A DNA stretch of 64,000 nucleotides from Pseudomonadota bacterium (lineage in GTDB: Bacteria; Pseudomonadota; Gammaproteobacteria; JAKAQQ01): the NCBI GenBank assembly GCA_027365475.1, contig DAHXNI010000022.1, forward strand, positions 24,264 to 88,263, read 5' to 3'. Position numbers and translations under genes: made by a program. How positions within the stretch are numbered: the stretch's first letter is position 1; every line of letters starts with the position of its first letter. Positions 1-8,377 of the stretch are shown in pieces. Below the pieces are notes generated by a model, which saw nothing but the letters and a program-made list of their open reading frames with translations, did not search any database and was not told the origin of the DNA.

Positions 1-2607
1 CCAATCCGGAACCTCGGCCAGGGCCTGGTCGAGCACCTGGGGATCGCCTCCCCCCCCTTCAGCGAGATCGGCACGGCCGCCGCCGCGGCCGCCGATCCGG
101 CTGGCGATGTGGGCGACCAGTTCACGTGCCGGGGCTCGTTTGGATTCTGCGGGAGTCACCCCTGATACGATGCGGACTCTCCCGTCTTCGACCGAAGCCA
201 GAACCACAATCGCTTTCTTGAACTCGTGGCGGATCCGGTCGACCCCTGCCCGGAGACTCGGCACATCGGCTCCATCGATCCGTCGTGCAACCACCCGGAT
301 ACCCTCGATTTCAACCGGAGCGGCTGCCGGGTCGGACTCGGTTCCACCCACGAGACGCCGTTTGACCTCCTTCAATGACTCCTCGAGCGCACGCTCCCGC
401 TCCTGAAGCTGGCGGATACGCGCCGCCCATTCTTCGGGTCCCGCACCCAAAAGTGCCTGAAGTTCGCTCCGCGTGCGGCCAGCTTCCTGTATCCAGCAGA
501 GCAACCCGAGTCCGGTCACAGCCTCGATACGACGGATGCCGGACGCCAAACCGCTTTCGTTCACAATCTTGAACCCGCCGATATCCCCGGTTCTTTGGAC
601 GTGGGTTCCACCGCAAAGTTCGATCGAGAACTCGCCCATCGAAAGGACACGAACCCGTTCCCCGTATTTTTCCCCAAAGAGCGCCATTGCTCCGAGGCGC
701 CGGGCATCGTCAAAAGCCATCTCCCGGGTCACAACTGGCCGGTTCGCCACGATCTCGCGAAAGACGAGGGTCTCAACCGCATCCCGCTCGTCCGCCGTGA
801 GAGGAGCAGAATGGGAAAAATCGAAGCGGAGGCGCTCGGGTGCAACCAGCGATCCCTTCTGGGCGACATGTGTGCCGAGAACACTCCGCAGTGCCGCATG
901 CAGGAGGTGTGTGGCCGAATGATTGCGCATCGTCTCCAGGCGTCGTGCGACATCAACCCGTGCGAGAACTCCTTCTCCAGATACAAGAACGCCCGCTTCG
1001 AGCGTGCCCCGGTGGATCACAAACTGACCCGCCCGCTCGGTATCTTCGACCCGGAACCGCGCGTTGGGGGATTCGATCACACCGGTATCGCCCACCTGTC
1101 CGCCGGATTCCGGATAAAACGGTGTCCGATCCAGCACAAGCGCACCCTTCCCGCCCTCGTCCAGACGATCAACCGATTGGGATCCCACAAAAATGGTCGC
1201 AATCCGGGATGCAGTCTCAAGGTTCCCATAGCCCAGAAATTCCGTGGCTTCGACATCGAGCGGGATCCGGTGTTGTGCACCAAAATCGGATTCTCGGCGC
1301 GCCCGTTCGCGCTGGATTGTCATCAGCGCTTCATACCCCGCGAGATCGACGCCGAAGCCCCGTTCGCGGGCGGTGTCGATCAGAAGATCGATCGGGAACC
1401 CGTAGGTATCCGAAAGCCGGAATGCCAGCTCGCCCGGAATCACTCCTCCCGATAGAGACGCAAGCCCCTCTTCGAGCACCTGGAGGCCCTGGCGCAGGGT
1501 ACGTTCGAAGCGCTCCTCTTCCCGCTGGATCTCCACGGCCACCTCCGCCAGCACGGAGTCGGTGAGCTCGGGATAGGATGGCGCCATGAGTGTACCCACC
1601 ACGGGTACGAGGCGGTGCAGAAAGGGACCCTGGGCTCCTTCCTTGACCCCATGCCGGATGGCGCGGCGGATGATGCGCCGGAGCACATAGGCCCGTCCCT
1701 CGTTTCCGGGCCGGATACCATCGGAGATGAGAAACGTGGCAGCCCGGGCGTGATCCGCGATCACCCGGAGCGAACTCGAATCGCGGGATGCACAGGTCAG
1801 AATATCCGCTGCGGCCGCAATCAGCGTCCGGAAATGCGCGATGTCATAGTTCGAAGGTACCCCTTCGAGCACGGCCGCGATCCGTTCGAGCCCCATACCC
1901 GTATCGACACAGGGATGGGGCAACGGAGTGAGTACGCCCGTCTCATTACGGTTGAACTGCATGAAGACGAGATTCCAGATCTCGACATAACGGTCACCGG
2001 AAGCATCATCCGAACCCGGAGGACCGCCCGCGACATGGGGCCCGTGGTCGAAGAAGATCTCGGTCGAGGGCCCGCACGGACCCGTATCTCCCATGGACCA
2101 GAAATTGTCATCCCCTGGAATGCGCCGGAGGCGGCTTTGGGGCACGCCGATCACCCGGGTCCAGGCAGCATAGGCGGCCTCATCGTCCGGGTGGATCGTG
2201 ACCCAGAGGCACTCTGGATCGAGCGCAAGTGTTTCCGTGAGATAACGCCAGGCGAGCGTGATCGCCTCTTCCTTGAAGTAATCACCGAAGCTGAAGTTGC
2301 CGAGCATCTCGAAAAACGTATGGTGACGGGCGGTATAACCCACGTTCTCAAGGTCATTGTGTTTGCCGCCGGCCCTGAGACAACGCTGCACACTTGCAGC
2401 ACGCCGGTAGGGCCGGGTTTCGAGCCCCAGAAATACATCCTTGAACTGGACCATGCCGGAGTTGGTGAAAAGGAGCGTTGGATCCCGAGCCGGAACAAGC
2501 GACGACGAGGGCACGACCACGTGCCCACTCCCCTTGAAGTAGGATGTAAAACTCTCGCGAATGGTTTTGAGATCCAAGCTCCCGCCTCTCGATCCGAACC
2601 CGGCCAT
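1..2607 (-). CDS. alaS: Alanyl-tRNA synthetase (C-terminus cut by window edge)
   Basis: Charges tRNA-Ala with alanine and edits mischarged Ser/Gly in the cytoplasm. 869 codons are open to the window edge, against about 875 in the family, so only a few C-terminal residues are missing. Seen in order: N-terminal class II core (PSSSLVPARDPTLLFTNSGM), the editing-domain zinc motif with HSATHLLHAALR, and the C-Ala glycine-rich motif GGRGGGRADLA near the edge. The ATG at 2607 has a weak ribosome site. A TTG at 2577 preceded by GAGAGG at good spacing gives an N-terminus closer to the family length and is a real alternative. It follows recX after about 220 bp, the usual recA-recX-alaS order. Confidence 0.96.
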   Translation of the reverse strand, partial: MAGFGSRGGSLDLKTIRESFTSYFKGSGHVVVPSSSLVPARDPTLLFTNSGMVQFKDVFLGLETRPYRRAASVQRCLRAGGKHNDLENVGYTARHHTFFEMLGNFSFGDYFKEEAITLAWRYLTETLALDPECLWVTIHPDDEAAYAAWTRVIGVPQSRLRRIPGDDNFWSMGDTGPCGPSTEIFFDHGPHVAGGPPGSDDASGDRYVEIWNLVFMQFNRNETGVLTPLPHPCVDTGMGLERIAAVLEGVPSNYDIAHFRTLIAAAADILTCASRDSSSLRVIADHARAATFLISDGIRPGNEGRAYVLRRIIRRAIRHGVKEGAQGPFLHRLVPVVGTLMAPSYPELTDSVLAEVAVEIQREEERFERTLRQGLQVLEEGLASLSGGVIPGELAFRLSDTYGFPIDLLIDTARERGFGVDLAGYEALMTIQRERARRESDFGAQHRIPLDVEATEFLGYGNLETASRIATIFVGSQSVDRLDEGGKGALVLDRTPFYPESGGQVGDTGVIESPNARFRVEDTERAGQFVIHRGTLEAGVLVSGEGVLARVDVARRLETMRNHSATHLLHAALRSVLGTHVAQKGSLVAPERLRFDFSHSAPLTADERDAVETLVFREIVANRPVVTREMAFDDARRLGAMALFGEKYGERVRVLSMGEFSIELCGGTHVQRTGDIGGFKIVNESGLASGIRRIEAVTGLGLLCWIQEAGRTRSELQALLGAGPEEWAARIRQLQERERALEESLKEVKRRLVGGTESDPAAAPVEIEGIRVVARRIDGADVPSLRAGVDRIRHEFKKAIVVLASVEDGRVRIVSGVTPAESKRAPARELVAHIASRIGGRGGGRADLAEGGGGDPQVLDQALAEVPDW

Positions 2608-2642
2608 GTGCTCGGCCGGGTCAATTGTGACGTAAAAGGGCC

Positions 2643-2659
2643 GCGAGGGGAATCCTCGC
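2643..2659 (-). terminator. Small hairpin between recX and alaS
   Basis: On the minus strand GCGAGG and CCTCGC form a 6-bp stem with a 5-nt loop, followed after five bases by TTTT. It could be a weak terminator behind recA-recX or an attenuator ahead of alaS. The 221-bp gap shows no convincing gene or T-box. Confidence 0.3.
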
Positions 2660-2828
2660 CTGTAGCGCCGCGCGGGCACTCTGCGGATGACCCAAGACCG
2701 GACCCATCATCTGGACGGGACTCGGTCTCGGCACGCAGGATGGATCCAGACACGACGCGAGTACACTGCGTCCTGAGCGCACTTTCTTCGCCGCGCCGCG
2801 CCGGGGCTTTGGTTGCTCGGAGCCCGGA

Positions 2829-3329
2829 TCAGAGAACCGGATCGTCATCCCGGCCCTCCCCAGCATCCGACAGAATATCGAGTCCCCAACCCTGCCAGAG
2901 GCCGGAGACGACCCGGGGCGAAAATCCTCGCTGCAGAAGAAAATGGCTCTGCTGCTCGCGCATAGCCACATCCGACGGACGGCTTGAACCGAAACGTTTG
3001 ATGCGCGCCCGCTCGGCCACGAGGATCCAGGCCGCATCCGGACGATGGAGTTCAGTTTCAATGAGCTCGCGGGAGATCCCGCGCGCTTCGAGTGTGTGGA
3101 CAATCTTGAGTGGCCCTTCGCCACGACGGATGCGCGCGCGGATGTATTCTCCGGTGAAGCGACGATCACTTTGCGCACCCGTGGCCGAAAGATGTTCGAG
3201 TACGGGTTCGATGGCCTCCTGGTTGCCCCCGAGTCTGACCAGTTTGGCGCGCAGTTCGGATCGCGCATATTCGCGCCGGGCCAGCCAGCCAAGCGCCCGT
3301 TTGAGAAGCTTGGGGTCAGGTGTCGTCAC
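2829..3329 (-). CDS. recX: RecX regulatory protein
   Basis: Binds RecA filaments and limits their growth. 166 residues, a normal RecX length. It contains the RecX three-helix repeats ([19 protein letters not shown]; later a block with FLLQRGFS). An upstream in-frame ATG would push 46 residues into recA, so the GTG at 3329 ([13 protein letters not shown]) is preferred. It overlaps the recA stop by 14 bases, which indicates translational coupling. The protein is divergent, as RecX usually is, but position and length support the call. Confidence 0.88.
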   Translation of the reverse strand: MTTPDPKLLKRALGWLARREYARSELRAKLVRLGGNQEAIEPVLEHLSATGAQSDRRFTGEYIRARIRRGEGPLKIVHTLEARGISRELIETELHRPDAAWILVAERARIKRFGSSRPSDVAMREQQSHFLLQRGFSPRVVSGLWQGWGLDILSDAGEGRDDDPVL

Positions 3330-4353
3330 CCGGAGTCGCCCGTTCAGCGACGCGATCCACCGCCGTCGGGACTTTCGCTCGGATCTCACTCTCGAGTGCC
3401 GCTGTTGCCTCCGGATGTTCGAAAAGATACTGGCGGGCGTTGTCCCGACCCTGCCCGATGCGATCACCCTTGAGGCTATACCAGGAACCGGATTTTTCGA
3501 TGAGACCCGCCGCCGAAGCGAGATCCAGAATTTCTCCTTCGCGCGAAATACCCCGGTCGTAGAGGATCTCGAACTCGGCCTGCCTAAAGGGGGGGGCGAC
3601 CTTGTTTTTGACCACCTTGACCCGGGTTTCGTTGCCGATCACCTCCTCGCCGCGCTTAACGGTGCCGATCCGGCGGATGTCGAGCCTAACCGACGCGTAA
3701 AACTTGAGCGCATTGCCGCCGGTCGTGGTTTCCGGATTGCCAAACATGATGCCGATCTTCATGCGGATCTGGTTAATGAAGATGACAAGCGTATTGCTCC
3801 GTTTGATGTTGGCTGTAAGCTTCCGGAGCGCCTGGGACATGAGCCGGGCCTGGAGTCCCACATGCGAATCCCCCATCTCTCCCTCGATCTCCGCACGTGG
3901 GGTGAGGGCTGCCACCGAATCGATCACGATCACGTCGATCGCACCGGAGCGGACCAGCATGTCCGCAATCTCGAGCGCCTGCTCACCGGTATCGGGTTGT
4001 GAAATCAGAAGATCCTCGACCTTGACGCCCAGTTTCTTGGCATAACCCGGATCGAGGGCGTGCTCAGCATCCACGAACGCGGCGACTCCACCCCGTGCCT
4101 GAGCCTGAGCAATCACATGGAGGGTCAAAGTCGTCTTGCCAGAAGATTCGGGTCCGTAGATTTCGACAACCCGTCCACGCGGCAGCCCGCCGATCCCGAG
4201 CGCGAGATCAAGTCCCAGAGAACCCGTCGGGATCACATCGATATCCCGGGGCTCAACCGCATCACCGAGCCGCATGACAGCCCCTTTACCGTACTGGCGT
4301 TCAATCTGACCGAGTGCCTGAATCAGCGCCTTTTTGCGATTGTCATCCGTCAT
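3316..4353 (-). CDS. recA: Recombinase RecA
   Basis: ATP-dependent strand-exchange protein of homologous recombination and SOS co-protease. 345 residues, full length. Walker A is GPESSGKTT (about residues 69-77). Also visible are the DSVAALTP Walker B region, the [12 protein letters not shown] segment near loop L1 and the NQIRMKIG stretch before loop L2. The 52 bp upstream contains no recognisable CTGT-N8-ACAG LexA box, so SOS control, if any, must come from further up the pncC-thpR transcript or use another LexA motif. recX overlaps its 3' end. Confidence 0.99.
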   Translation of the reverse strand: MTDDNRKKALIQALGQIERQYGKGAVMRLGDAVEPRDIDVIPTGSLGLDLALGIGGLPRGRVVEIYGPESSGKTTLTLHVIAQAQARGGVAAFVDAEHALDPGYAKKLGVKVEDLLISQPDTGEQALEIADMLVRSGAIDVIVIDSVAALTPRAEIEGEMGDSHVGLQARLMSQALRKLTANIKRSNTLVIFINQIRMKIGIMFGNPETTTGGNALKFYASVRLDIRRIGTVKRGEEVIGNETRVKVVKNKVAPPFRQAEFEILYDRGISREGEILDLASAAGLIEKSGSWYSLKGDRIGQGRDNARQYLFEHPEATAALESEIRAKVPTAVDRVAERATPGDDT

Positions 4354-4405
4354 GGGAGAAACCTATCTGGAATGCCTTTGAGCTTATCTCGTGATTATTC
4401 CACAT

Positions 4406-4957
4406 TCACCCTCCATCCTCCAAACCCGAAAGCCGCCACTCGGCGAGGATTTCATAATCACGCCCCGGAGAGGAACGGGCCAGGCAGAGCCGGCCGACCG
4501 GCCACCCGAGGAGAGGTGCCGATCGGGTCTCCGCGAACCTGCGGACGCCCCGCGCGAGCGTCACATGAGGCACGAAGGGGGGCGGTGCTCCGGAATCACC
4601 CGGATCGGGAGGAAAGCCTGCATCCGCGAGCCCAGACCGGAGCGTACGGACCAAAACTCTGAGTGCCTCCGGGATCCGGGAGGGAGCGAAATAGAGGATC
4701 CGGGACCGCCGGAACCAGCCCATCCGTTCGAGCACGAGATCAAAACCTGCGAGGTGGAGTGTGCCCACGTACGCGGTGATCGACGTTACGGCTTGGGGCG
4801 GCAACGATCCCAGAAAGGCGAGTGTGAGGTGATGGTTGGGCGGAGAAACCGAATGTGCACCCGGGAGCGATTCCCAAAATGGCCGGGTCAGCCGCTCGAT
4901 TTCCAGAGAAAGTGCGCATTCCGGCCAGAGGGCCAGAAAATAGTGTTCTTCAGCCAT
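4406..4957 (-). CDS. thpR: RNA 2',3'-cyclic phosphodiesterase (2H family)
   Basis: 2H phosphoesterase, also called 2'-5' RNA ligase/LigT; hydrolyses 2',3'-cyclic phosphate ends. 183 residues from the ATG at 4957. Two HxTx catalytic motifs are visible, HLTL (in NHHLTLAFLG) and HVTL (in PHVTLARG), at normal family spacing. A longer reading frame to 5392 runs antisense-like through pncC in another frame and is not credible. The start overlaps the pncC stop by 8 bases, so the pair is co-translated. The physiological substrate in bacteria is not settled. Confidence 0.92.
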   Translation of the reverse strand: MAEEHYFLALWPECALSLEIERLTRPFWESLPGAHSVSPPNHHLTLAFLGSLPPQAVTSITAYVGTLHLAGFDLVLERMGWFRRSRILYFAPSRIPEALRVLVRTLRSGLADAGFPPDPGDSGAPPPFVPHVTLARGVRRFAETRSAPLLGWPVGRLCLARSSPGRDYEILAEWRLSGLEDGG

Positions 4958-5498
4958 GGAGACGCTTGAGGAGTCCCATGAGCGCCTCGTGTACGGCCTG
5001 GTTGCGAATCGACTCCCGGCTCCCGGAAAACCCGAAACGTTGGACCTCCTCTGCTGGAGCCCCCCCACCGCGCTGTCCCCAACCAATGTAAACAAGCCCG
5101 ACCGAGGAATCCGGATCAGAGCGCTTGGGGACCCGCTCCAGAGTCTCCTCATCACCCGCGAAAGGCCCGGCGTAGCCTGTGGTCGCGAGTGCCCAATCCG
5201 CATCGCTTGCATCAAACGCCCCTCGCAGCATCCACCGCGCGACCGTCTCCGACACGGCTCCACAGCTGGCCAGAGCATCCGCCGGAACCCTGAGCCAGCG
5301 CTGCTTCGCCTCCACCTGATAGGAGACGATCGCGCCGTAAAACCACTTCGAGCTTCCGGGAATCGCGGTGAGTACTCCTCCGATCCACCCACCGGTTACT
5401 GACTCGGCAACGATCAGAGTCTCGCCCCGCCGAATGAGCTGGCTACCGATTTCGGCCGCCTGCTCCCAAAGGGGTGGATCTGCTTCAATGATTCTCAC
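4950..5498 (-). CDS. pncC: CinA C-terminal-type nicotinamide-nucleotide amidase, divergent
   Basis: Family members deamidate NMN to NaMN (pyridine nucleotide salvage). 182 residues from the GTG at 5498, preceded by GGAGAGCAAGAGAAA. An upstream ATG at 5612 would overlap the permease gene and adds a non-family N-terminus. The motif usually written AESCTGG reads AESVTGG, and the SGIAGPxGG motif reads TGYAGPFAG and is followed by a charged insertion (residues about 110-125). The fold is recognisable from GSSKWFYGAIVSY and GAVSETVA. Activity may be altered. Usual neighbour of recA; overlaps thpR. Confidence 0.85.
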   Translation of the reverse strand: MRIIEADPPLWEQAAEIGSQLIRRGETLIVAESVTGGWIGGVLTAIPGSSKWFYGAIVSYQVEAKQRWLRVPADALASCGAVSETVARWMLRGAFDASDADWALATTGYAGPFAGDEETLERVPKRSDPDSSVGLVYIGWGQRGGGAPAEEVQRFGFSGSRESIRNQAVHEALMGLLKRLHG

Positions 5499-5556
5499 TT
5501 TCTCTTGCTCTCCCGGCGCTGGGCCCACAGCCAAAACGGCAATACGCTCACCCGAT

Positions 5557-6225
5557 TCAGATGAGCGGCCAGACCAGAAACACGAACCCGAGCAGCATGA
5601 TGAACCCGCCACTCAGAACCTCACCATACCGTTCGATGACACGGAAGCGGAACTGTCTCAACCCCCGGGTCGAATACACGCACATCACGACATAGGTCAC
5701 AATCGTGCTGGCTGCAAAAACCAGAGCCATGACTCCGATCAGCCAGGAACCGTAACGACCCGCCGCAAAAAATGCCGGCAGTCCCTCGATCATGGGCGAG
5801 GATCCGAGAACCAGGACCAGCGCGGTGGCCCGGGTACGGCCCGGCAGATGATCTCCAGACACGAGCGTCCCCGGAGCGGAGTGGGCCTTTGCACGCATCT
5901 CCCGCCAGGCTGCAACGCACATCCATCCCCCAAAAAGAATCAACCCGAGACTCGAGATGCGGGCAACGAGCGCGCCATAGTGGTGGGCGACCTCAAGCCC
6001 CGCATACCACATGACGAGTCCGATGAGGAGCGTGGACAGAACATGCCCGATACCGGCTCCAAGCGCGGTGGTGATCACTTTATGTTGCGACCATTGCTCC
6101 TGGCGGGCGAGCAGCGCGATCGGACCCCAATGATCTGGTACGATCGTATGCAGGACACCGACCAGGGCAACGGCACCGATCAGCAGAAACTCTGGAGCGG
6201 TATGCAAGCTCGAAACTCCGGGCAC
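5557..6225 (-). CDS. NicO/NiCoT-like metal permease
   Basis: Integral inner-membrane protein of 222 residues with about six hydrophobic segments. The first helix carries HTIVPDH, the HX4DH signature of nickel/cobalt transporters, and a second half contains GSSPMIEGLP, typical of NicO/HupE-like exporters. The apparent start is a GTG at 6225 without a good ribosome site. A TTG at 6207 preceded by CGGAG at 8-nt spacing is an alternative. It is divergent from the arsR operon, so the AT-rich arsR operator could also control it. Substrate is unknown; nickel/cobalt is known of the family, and a metalloid role here is only a guess from context. Confidence 0.75.
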   Translation of the reverse strand: MPGVSSLHTAPEFLLIGAVALVGVLHTIVPDHWGPIALLARQEQWSQHKVITTALGAGIGHVLSTLLIGLVMWYAGLEVAHHYGALVARISSLGLILFGGWMCVAAWREMRAKAHSAPGTLVSGDHLPGRTRATALVLVLGSSPMIEGLPAFFAAGRYGSWLIGVMALVFAASTIVTYVVMCVYSTRGLRQFRFRVIERYGEVLSGGFIMLLGFVFLVWPLI

Positions 6226-6401
6226 GCTTTGTTAGGCCCATGATCGCACGTCACGTCCGGTTCCGGCATGTCCCGGAATCGCAAGGGATTGAGTGAGCCC
6301 CGTCGGGACGTCCCCGAAGGGGCAGCTTCAAAGGCCGCTCGCACCATGTGCATTTCCAGGCTTCGAGACGATATGACCGCCCGCGGAGGCTTGGCAAGGC
6401 T

Positions 6402-6427
6402 TTGACAAACGATTATATTTTTATAAT
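6402..6427 (+). promoter_or_regulatory. arsR promoter, apparently leaderless
   Basis: TTGACA at 6402-6407 and TATAAT at 6422-6427 are perfect consensus boxes but only 14 bp apart. An alternative -10 (AATACT, 6425-6430) gives 17-bp spacing. Either places transcription start within a few bases of the ATG at 6437, which has no ribosome site, so the mRNA is probably leaderless. The surrounding AT-rich, partly palindromic stretch (6411-6450) is a likely ArsR operator. Confidence 0.6.
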
Positions 6428-6436
6428 ACTAGATAT

Positions 6437-6826
6437 ATGGAATTATATTCCGCCACCCGCGCGCTCGGTGCGCTCGCACACGACACCCGGCTTGCCATCT
6501 TCAGGCTCCTGGTCCAAGCGGGCCCGGGAGGACTATGCGTCGGCGAAATCGGGAAAAGACTCGATCTCGCACCCGCCACCCTATCCTTCCACCTCGCGAC
6601 GCTACGCCAAGCCGGCCTCGTAGCCACCCGCCGTACCGGCCGTACACTTTATCAGGCAGCCAACTACACCGTCATGGGGGCACTCGTGGACTATCTCACG
6701 GCCAACTGTTGCGGGGAGGCAGGAGGTGGCAGCGCCGGTGCTTGCGGGATCATCTCTCCTCAAAACCCGATTCAAGCGCCCGATCCTGAGGTATGCGATG
6801 CAACAGCTGCCCGTATCCGGCGCTGA
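6437..6826 (+). CDS. arsR: ArsR/SmtB-family metalloregulator
   Basis: Winged-helix repressor that leaves DNA when As(III) binds. 129 residues: winged helix about 5-90 with the recognition helix around APATLSFHLATLRQAGL, then a cysteine-bearing tail (NCC at about 89-91, C103, C120). The classic ArsR ELCVCDL site is replaced by GGLCVGEIG with a single Cys, so the C-terminal vicinal pair is the likely As(III) site, as in the Acidithiobacillus/Corynebacterium-type ArsR proteins. First gene of a three-gene arsenic operon, and its last 29 bases overlap the next gene. Confidence 0.93.
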   Translation: MELYSATRALGALAHDTRLAIFRLLVQAGPGGLCVGEIGKRLDLAPATLSFHLATLRQAGLVATRRTGRTLYQAANYTVMGALVDYLTANCCGEAGGGSAGACGIISPQNPIQAPDPEVCDATAARIRR

Positions 6827-7232
6827 TCTCGGCCAGTTGATCGCGATTGATTCGAGCCTGTTCGGAACCTGCCCCACGGTTCAGAAACCGGGCAACGCCA
6901 AATGGACGCTCGACGATCCGCGTGGCCCCTTTGCTCTTTTCAAAGCTGATCGCGGACCGGGTTTACCTCCTTTAGGTATTCAGACCGCAGACGCTCCCGG
7001 GCTGGAAGCGATTGGCGCACAGCTCAATGCCGCCTGGATAGCCCTTGAGGAGGAGCGAAACGGCATCTGCTGCACCGCCCGCTCAGACAAATACTGGGTC
7101 CGCGACCCCCAGGGCATCCACTGGAAAAGTTTTCTCACGCACGAGGCGGAGGAGACCGGGAACCGGCCGGAGACCCGTCATGCGTATGGCCCCTGCCCGG
7201 GGAATCATGACTCAATCAACGGCTGCATCTGA
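6798..7232 (+). CDS. ArsI/CadI-like vicinal-oxygen-chelate protein lacking metal ligands
   Basis: 144 residues from the ATG at 6798 (GAGG upstream). It aligns with the ArsI/CadI family, whose ArsI members use Fe(II) to cleave the C-As bond of trivalent organoarsenicals. Conserved blocks: PTVQKPGNAKWTLDDPR, PGLPPLGIQ, NGICCTARSDKYWVRDPQGI. The As-binding vicinal cysteines (C91-C92) are kept. The three Fe ligands known in ArsI are not: the N-terminal His is absent, the His of PGLxHLG is Pro58, and the Glu of WE is Lys110. Two extra cysteines lie in the tail. Probably a non-catalytic As(III)-binding protein (inference). Confidence 0.8.
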   Translation: MQQLPVSGADLGQLIAIDSSLFGTCPTVQKPGNAKWTLDDPRGPFALFKADRGPGLPPLGIQTADAPGLEAIGAQLNAAWIALEEERNGICCTARSDKYWVRDPQGIHWKSFLTHEAEETGNRPETRHAYGPCPGNHDSINGCI

Positions 7233-8164
7233 TGACGATCTCAATCACACCCTTCGAGCCCGCGGATGAAACCTGGCTCCGGGCGTTACTGGCCACAGCC
7301 CACCTGGCCACAGCCGACATCACAACTGAGATGCTCGGCAATTTCATGATCGCCCGGGATGACGAGAAACGGGTCGGCCTTGCCGGAGTCGAGTTTCATG
7401 GCACCTCGGGACTGCTGCGCTCGGTGGTTGTGGAATCGTCCGTGCGCAGTACCGGAGTCGGGAGCCGGCTCGTGGAGGCGATCGAGGTACGGGCACGCAA
7501 GCGTGGAATCAGAGAACTTTTTCTGCTCACCGCAACGGCGCGGGACTTTTTCGCCAGACTCGGATACCACGCCTACACACGGAGTGAAGCTCCGGAGTCC
7601 ATCCGGGCCACCCGAGAGTTCGTTGAACTCTGCCCTCGAGGCTCTGACTGCATGAGTAAACCCTTGTGGATACCGACCCATTACGTGCTCTTCCTCTGCA
7701 CCGGAAACTCCGCCCGCTCGATCCTGGCCGAGGCGATTCTGAATCATCTCGCAACGCCCGAGGGCAGCGTACGGGCATTCAGCGCCGGAAGCCATCCCAA
7801 ATCCGGAATCCATCCGCTCGCCCTCGCAATCCTTGAGGAGAACCATCTTCCCACTGCAGAGCTTCGCACCAAAAACTGGAGTGAGTTTGACCAGCCGGGC
7901 GCTCCCCGCATGGATTTTGTGATCACGCTCTGCGATCAGGCTGCTCAAGAAGCCTGTCCCATCTGGCCCGGCCACCCGGTCACGACTCATTGGGGTCTCT
8001 CCGATCCCGCCTCCGTAACGGGTTCTGCTGATACGATGCGCCAGGCTTTCCGCGAGACTTACCGGGTCCTGCACCGGAGAATCGAGCTTTTTCTGGACAT
8101 GCCACTCGGCGAGTCTGATCCATCCGCACTCAAGACTCGCTTACAGGAGATCGGACAGCTCTGA
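7232..8164 (+). CDS. arsC: ArsN2 acetyltransferase-ArsC arsenate reductase fusion
   Basis: 310 residues, two domains. Residues 1-140 are a GNAT acetyltransferase of the ArsN2 type (acetyl-CoA region around RSTGVGSRLVEAI, and the family's C-terminal LCP...C ending). Residues 141-310 are a thioredoxin-coupled arsenate reductase of the LMW-phosphatase fold: P-loop CTGNSAR (CX5R), then ITLCDQAAQEACP with the two resolving cysteines and the family's THWGLSDPA. The join occurs exactly where ArsN2 proteins normally stop. An internal ATG at 7652 with an upstream GAGG could give free ArsC. The start shares its first base with the last base of the preceding stop codon. No arsB/acr3 efflux gene follows. 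Confidence 0.93.
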   Translation: MTISITPFEPADETWLRALLATAHLATADITTEMLGNFMIARDDEKRVGLAGVEFHGTSGLLRSVVVESSVRSTGVGSRLVEAIEVRARKRGIRELFLLTATARDFFARLGYHAYTRSEAPESIRATREFVELCPRGSDCMSKPLWIPTHYVLFLCTGNSARSILAEAILNHLATPEGSVRAFSAGSHPKSGIHPLALAILEENHLPTAELRTKNWSEFDQPGAPRMDFVITLCDQAAQEACPIWPGHPVTTHWGLSDPASVTGSADTMRQAFRETYRVLHRRIELFLDMPLGESDPSALKTRLQEIGQL

Positions 8165-8302
8165 GCCAGGGCCGGTCTTTCAGCAAGACAAGTCAACTCA
8201 CCATCCCGCCAGTTTCCTGCTGACGGCAGATGATGCGGCGTGCCCTGTCCGTATCAGGAAAGGGCCGGGTGGATTCCCGGACTCCGGTCGTCCCCGGTCG
8301 GC

Positions 8303-8308
8303 TATGAT
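8303..8308 (+). promoter_or_regulatory. Candidate -10 box for mutS
   Basis: GCTATGATGG at 8301-8310 holds a TATGAT hexamer. The same decamer occurs just ahead of xseA, where the preceding 25 bases (CCGGAC..C.G....CCC) also resemble this site. The -35 is not recognisable. The gap 8165-8377 holds nothing else. Confidence 0.35.
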
Positions 8309-8377
8309 GGGAGACGCCTTGCTGGAATACCCGAGACGATCAGCAGCCTTGCAACACCCCTCACCCCAAACCCATCC

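Noticed and set aside
595-4002. Long plus-strand open frames (286 and 795 codons) opposite alaS, recX and recA
   Set aside because: Antisense shadows of GC-rich genes: composition is Arg/Pro/Gly-rich without motifs, and the minus-strand genes are unmistakable.
4354-4405. LexA box upstream of recA
   Set aside because: No CTGT-N8-ACAG or close variant in the 52-bp gap.
5557-5612. ATG start at 5612 for the PncC-like gene
   Set aside because: The added 38 residues are Cys/Ser-rich, not family-like, and overlap the permease gene; the GTG at 5498 has a ribosome site.
6226-6401. Extra small gene between the NicO permease and arsR
   Set aside because: Only short frames; the stretch has a CCCC-GAA-GGGG stem and promoter-like AT sequence but no coding signal.
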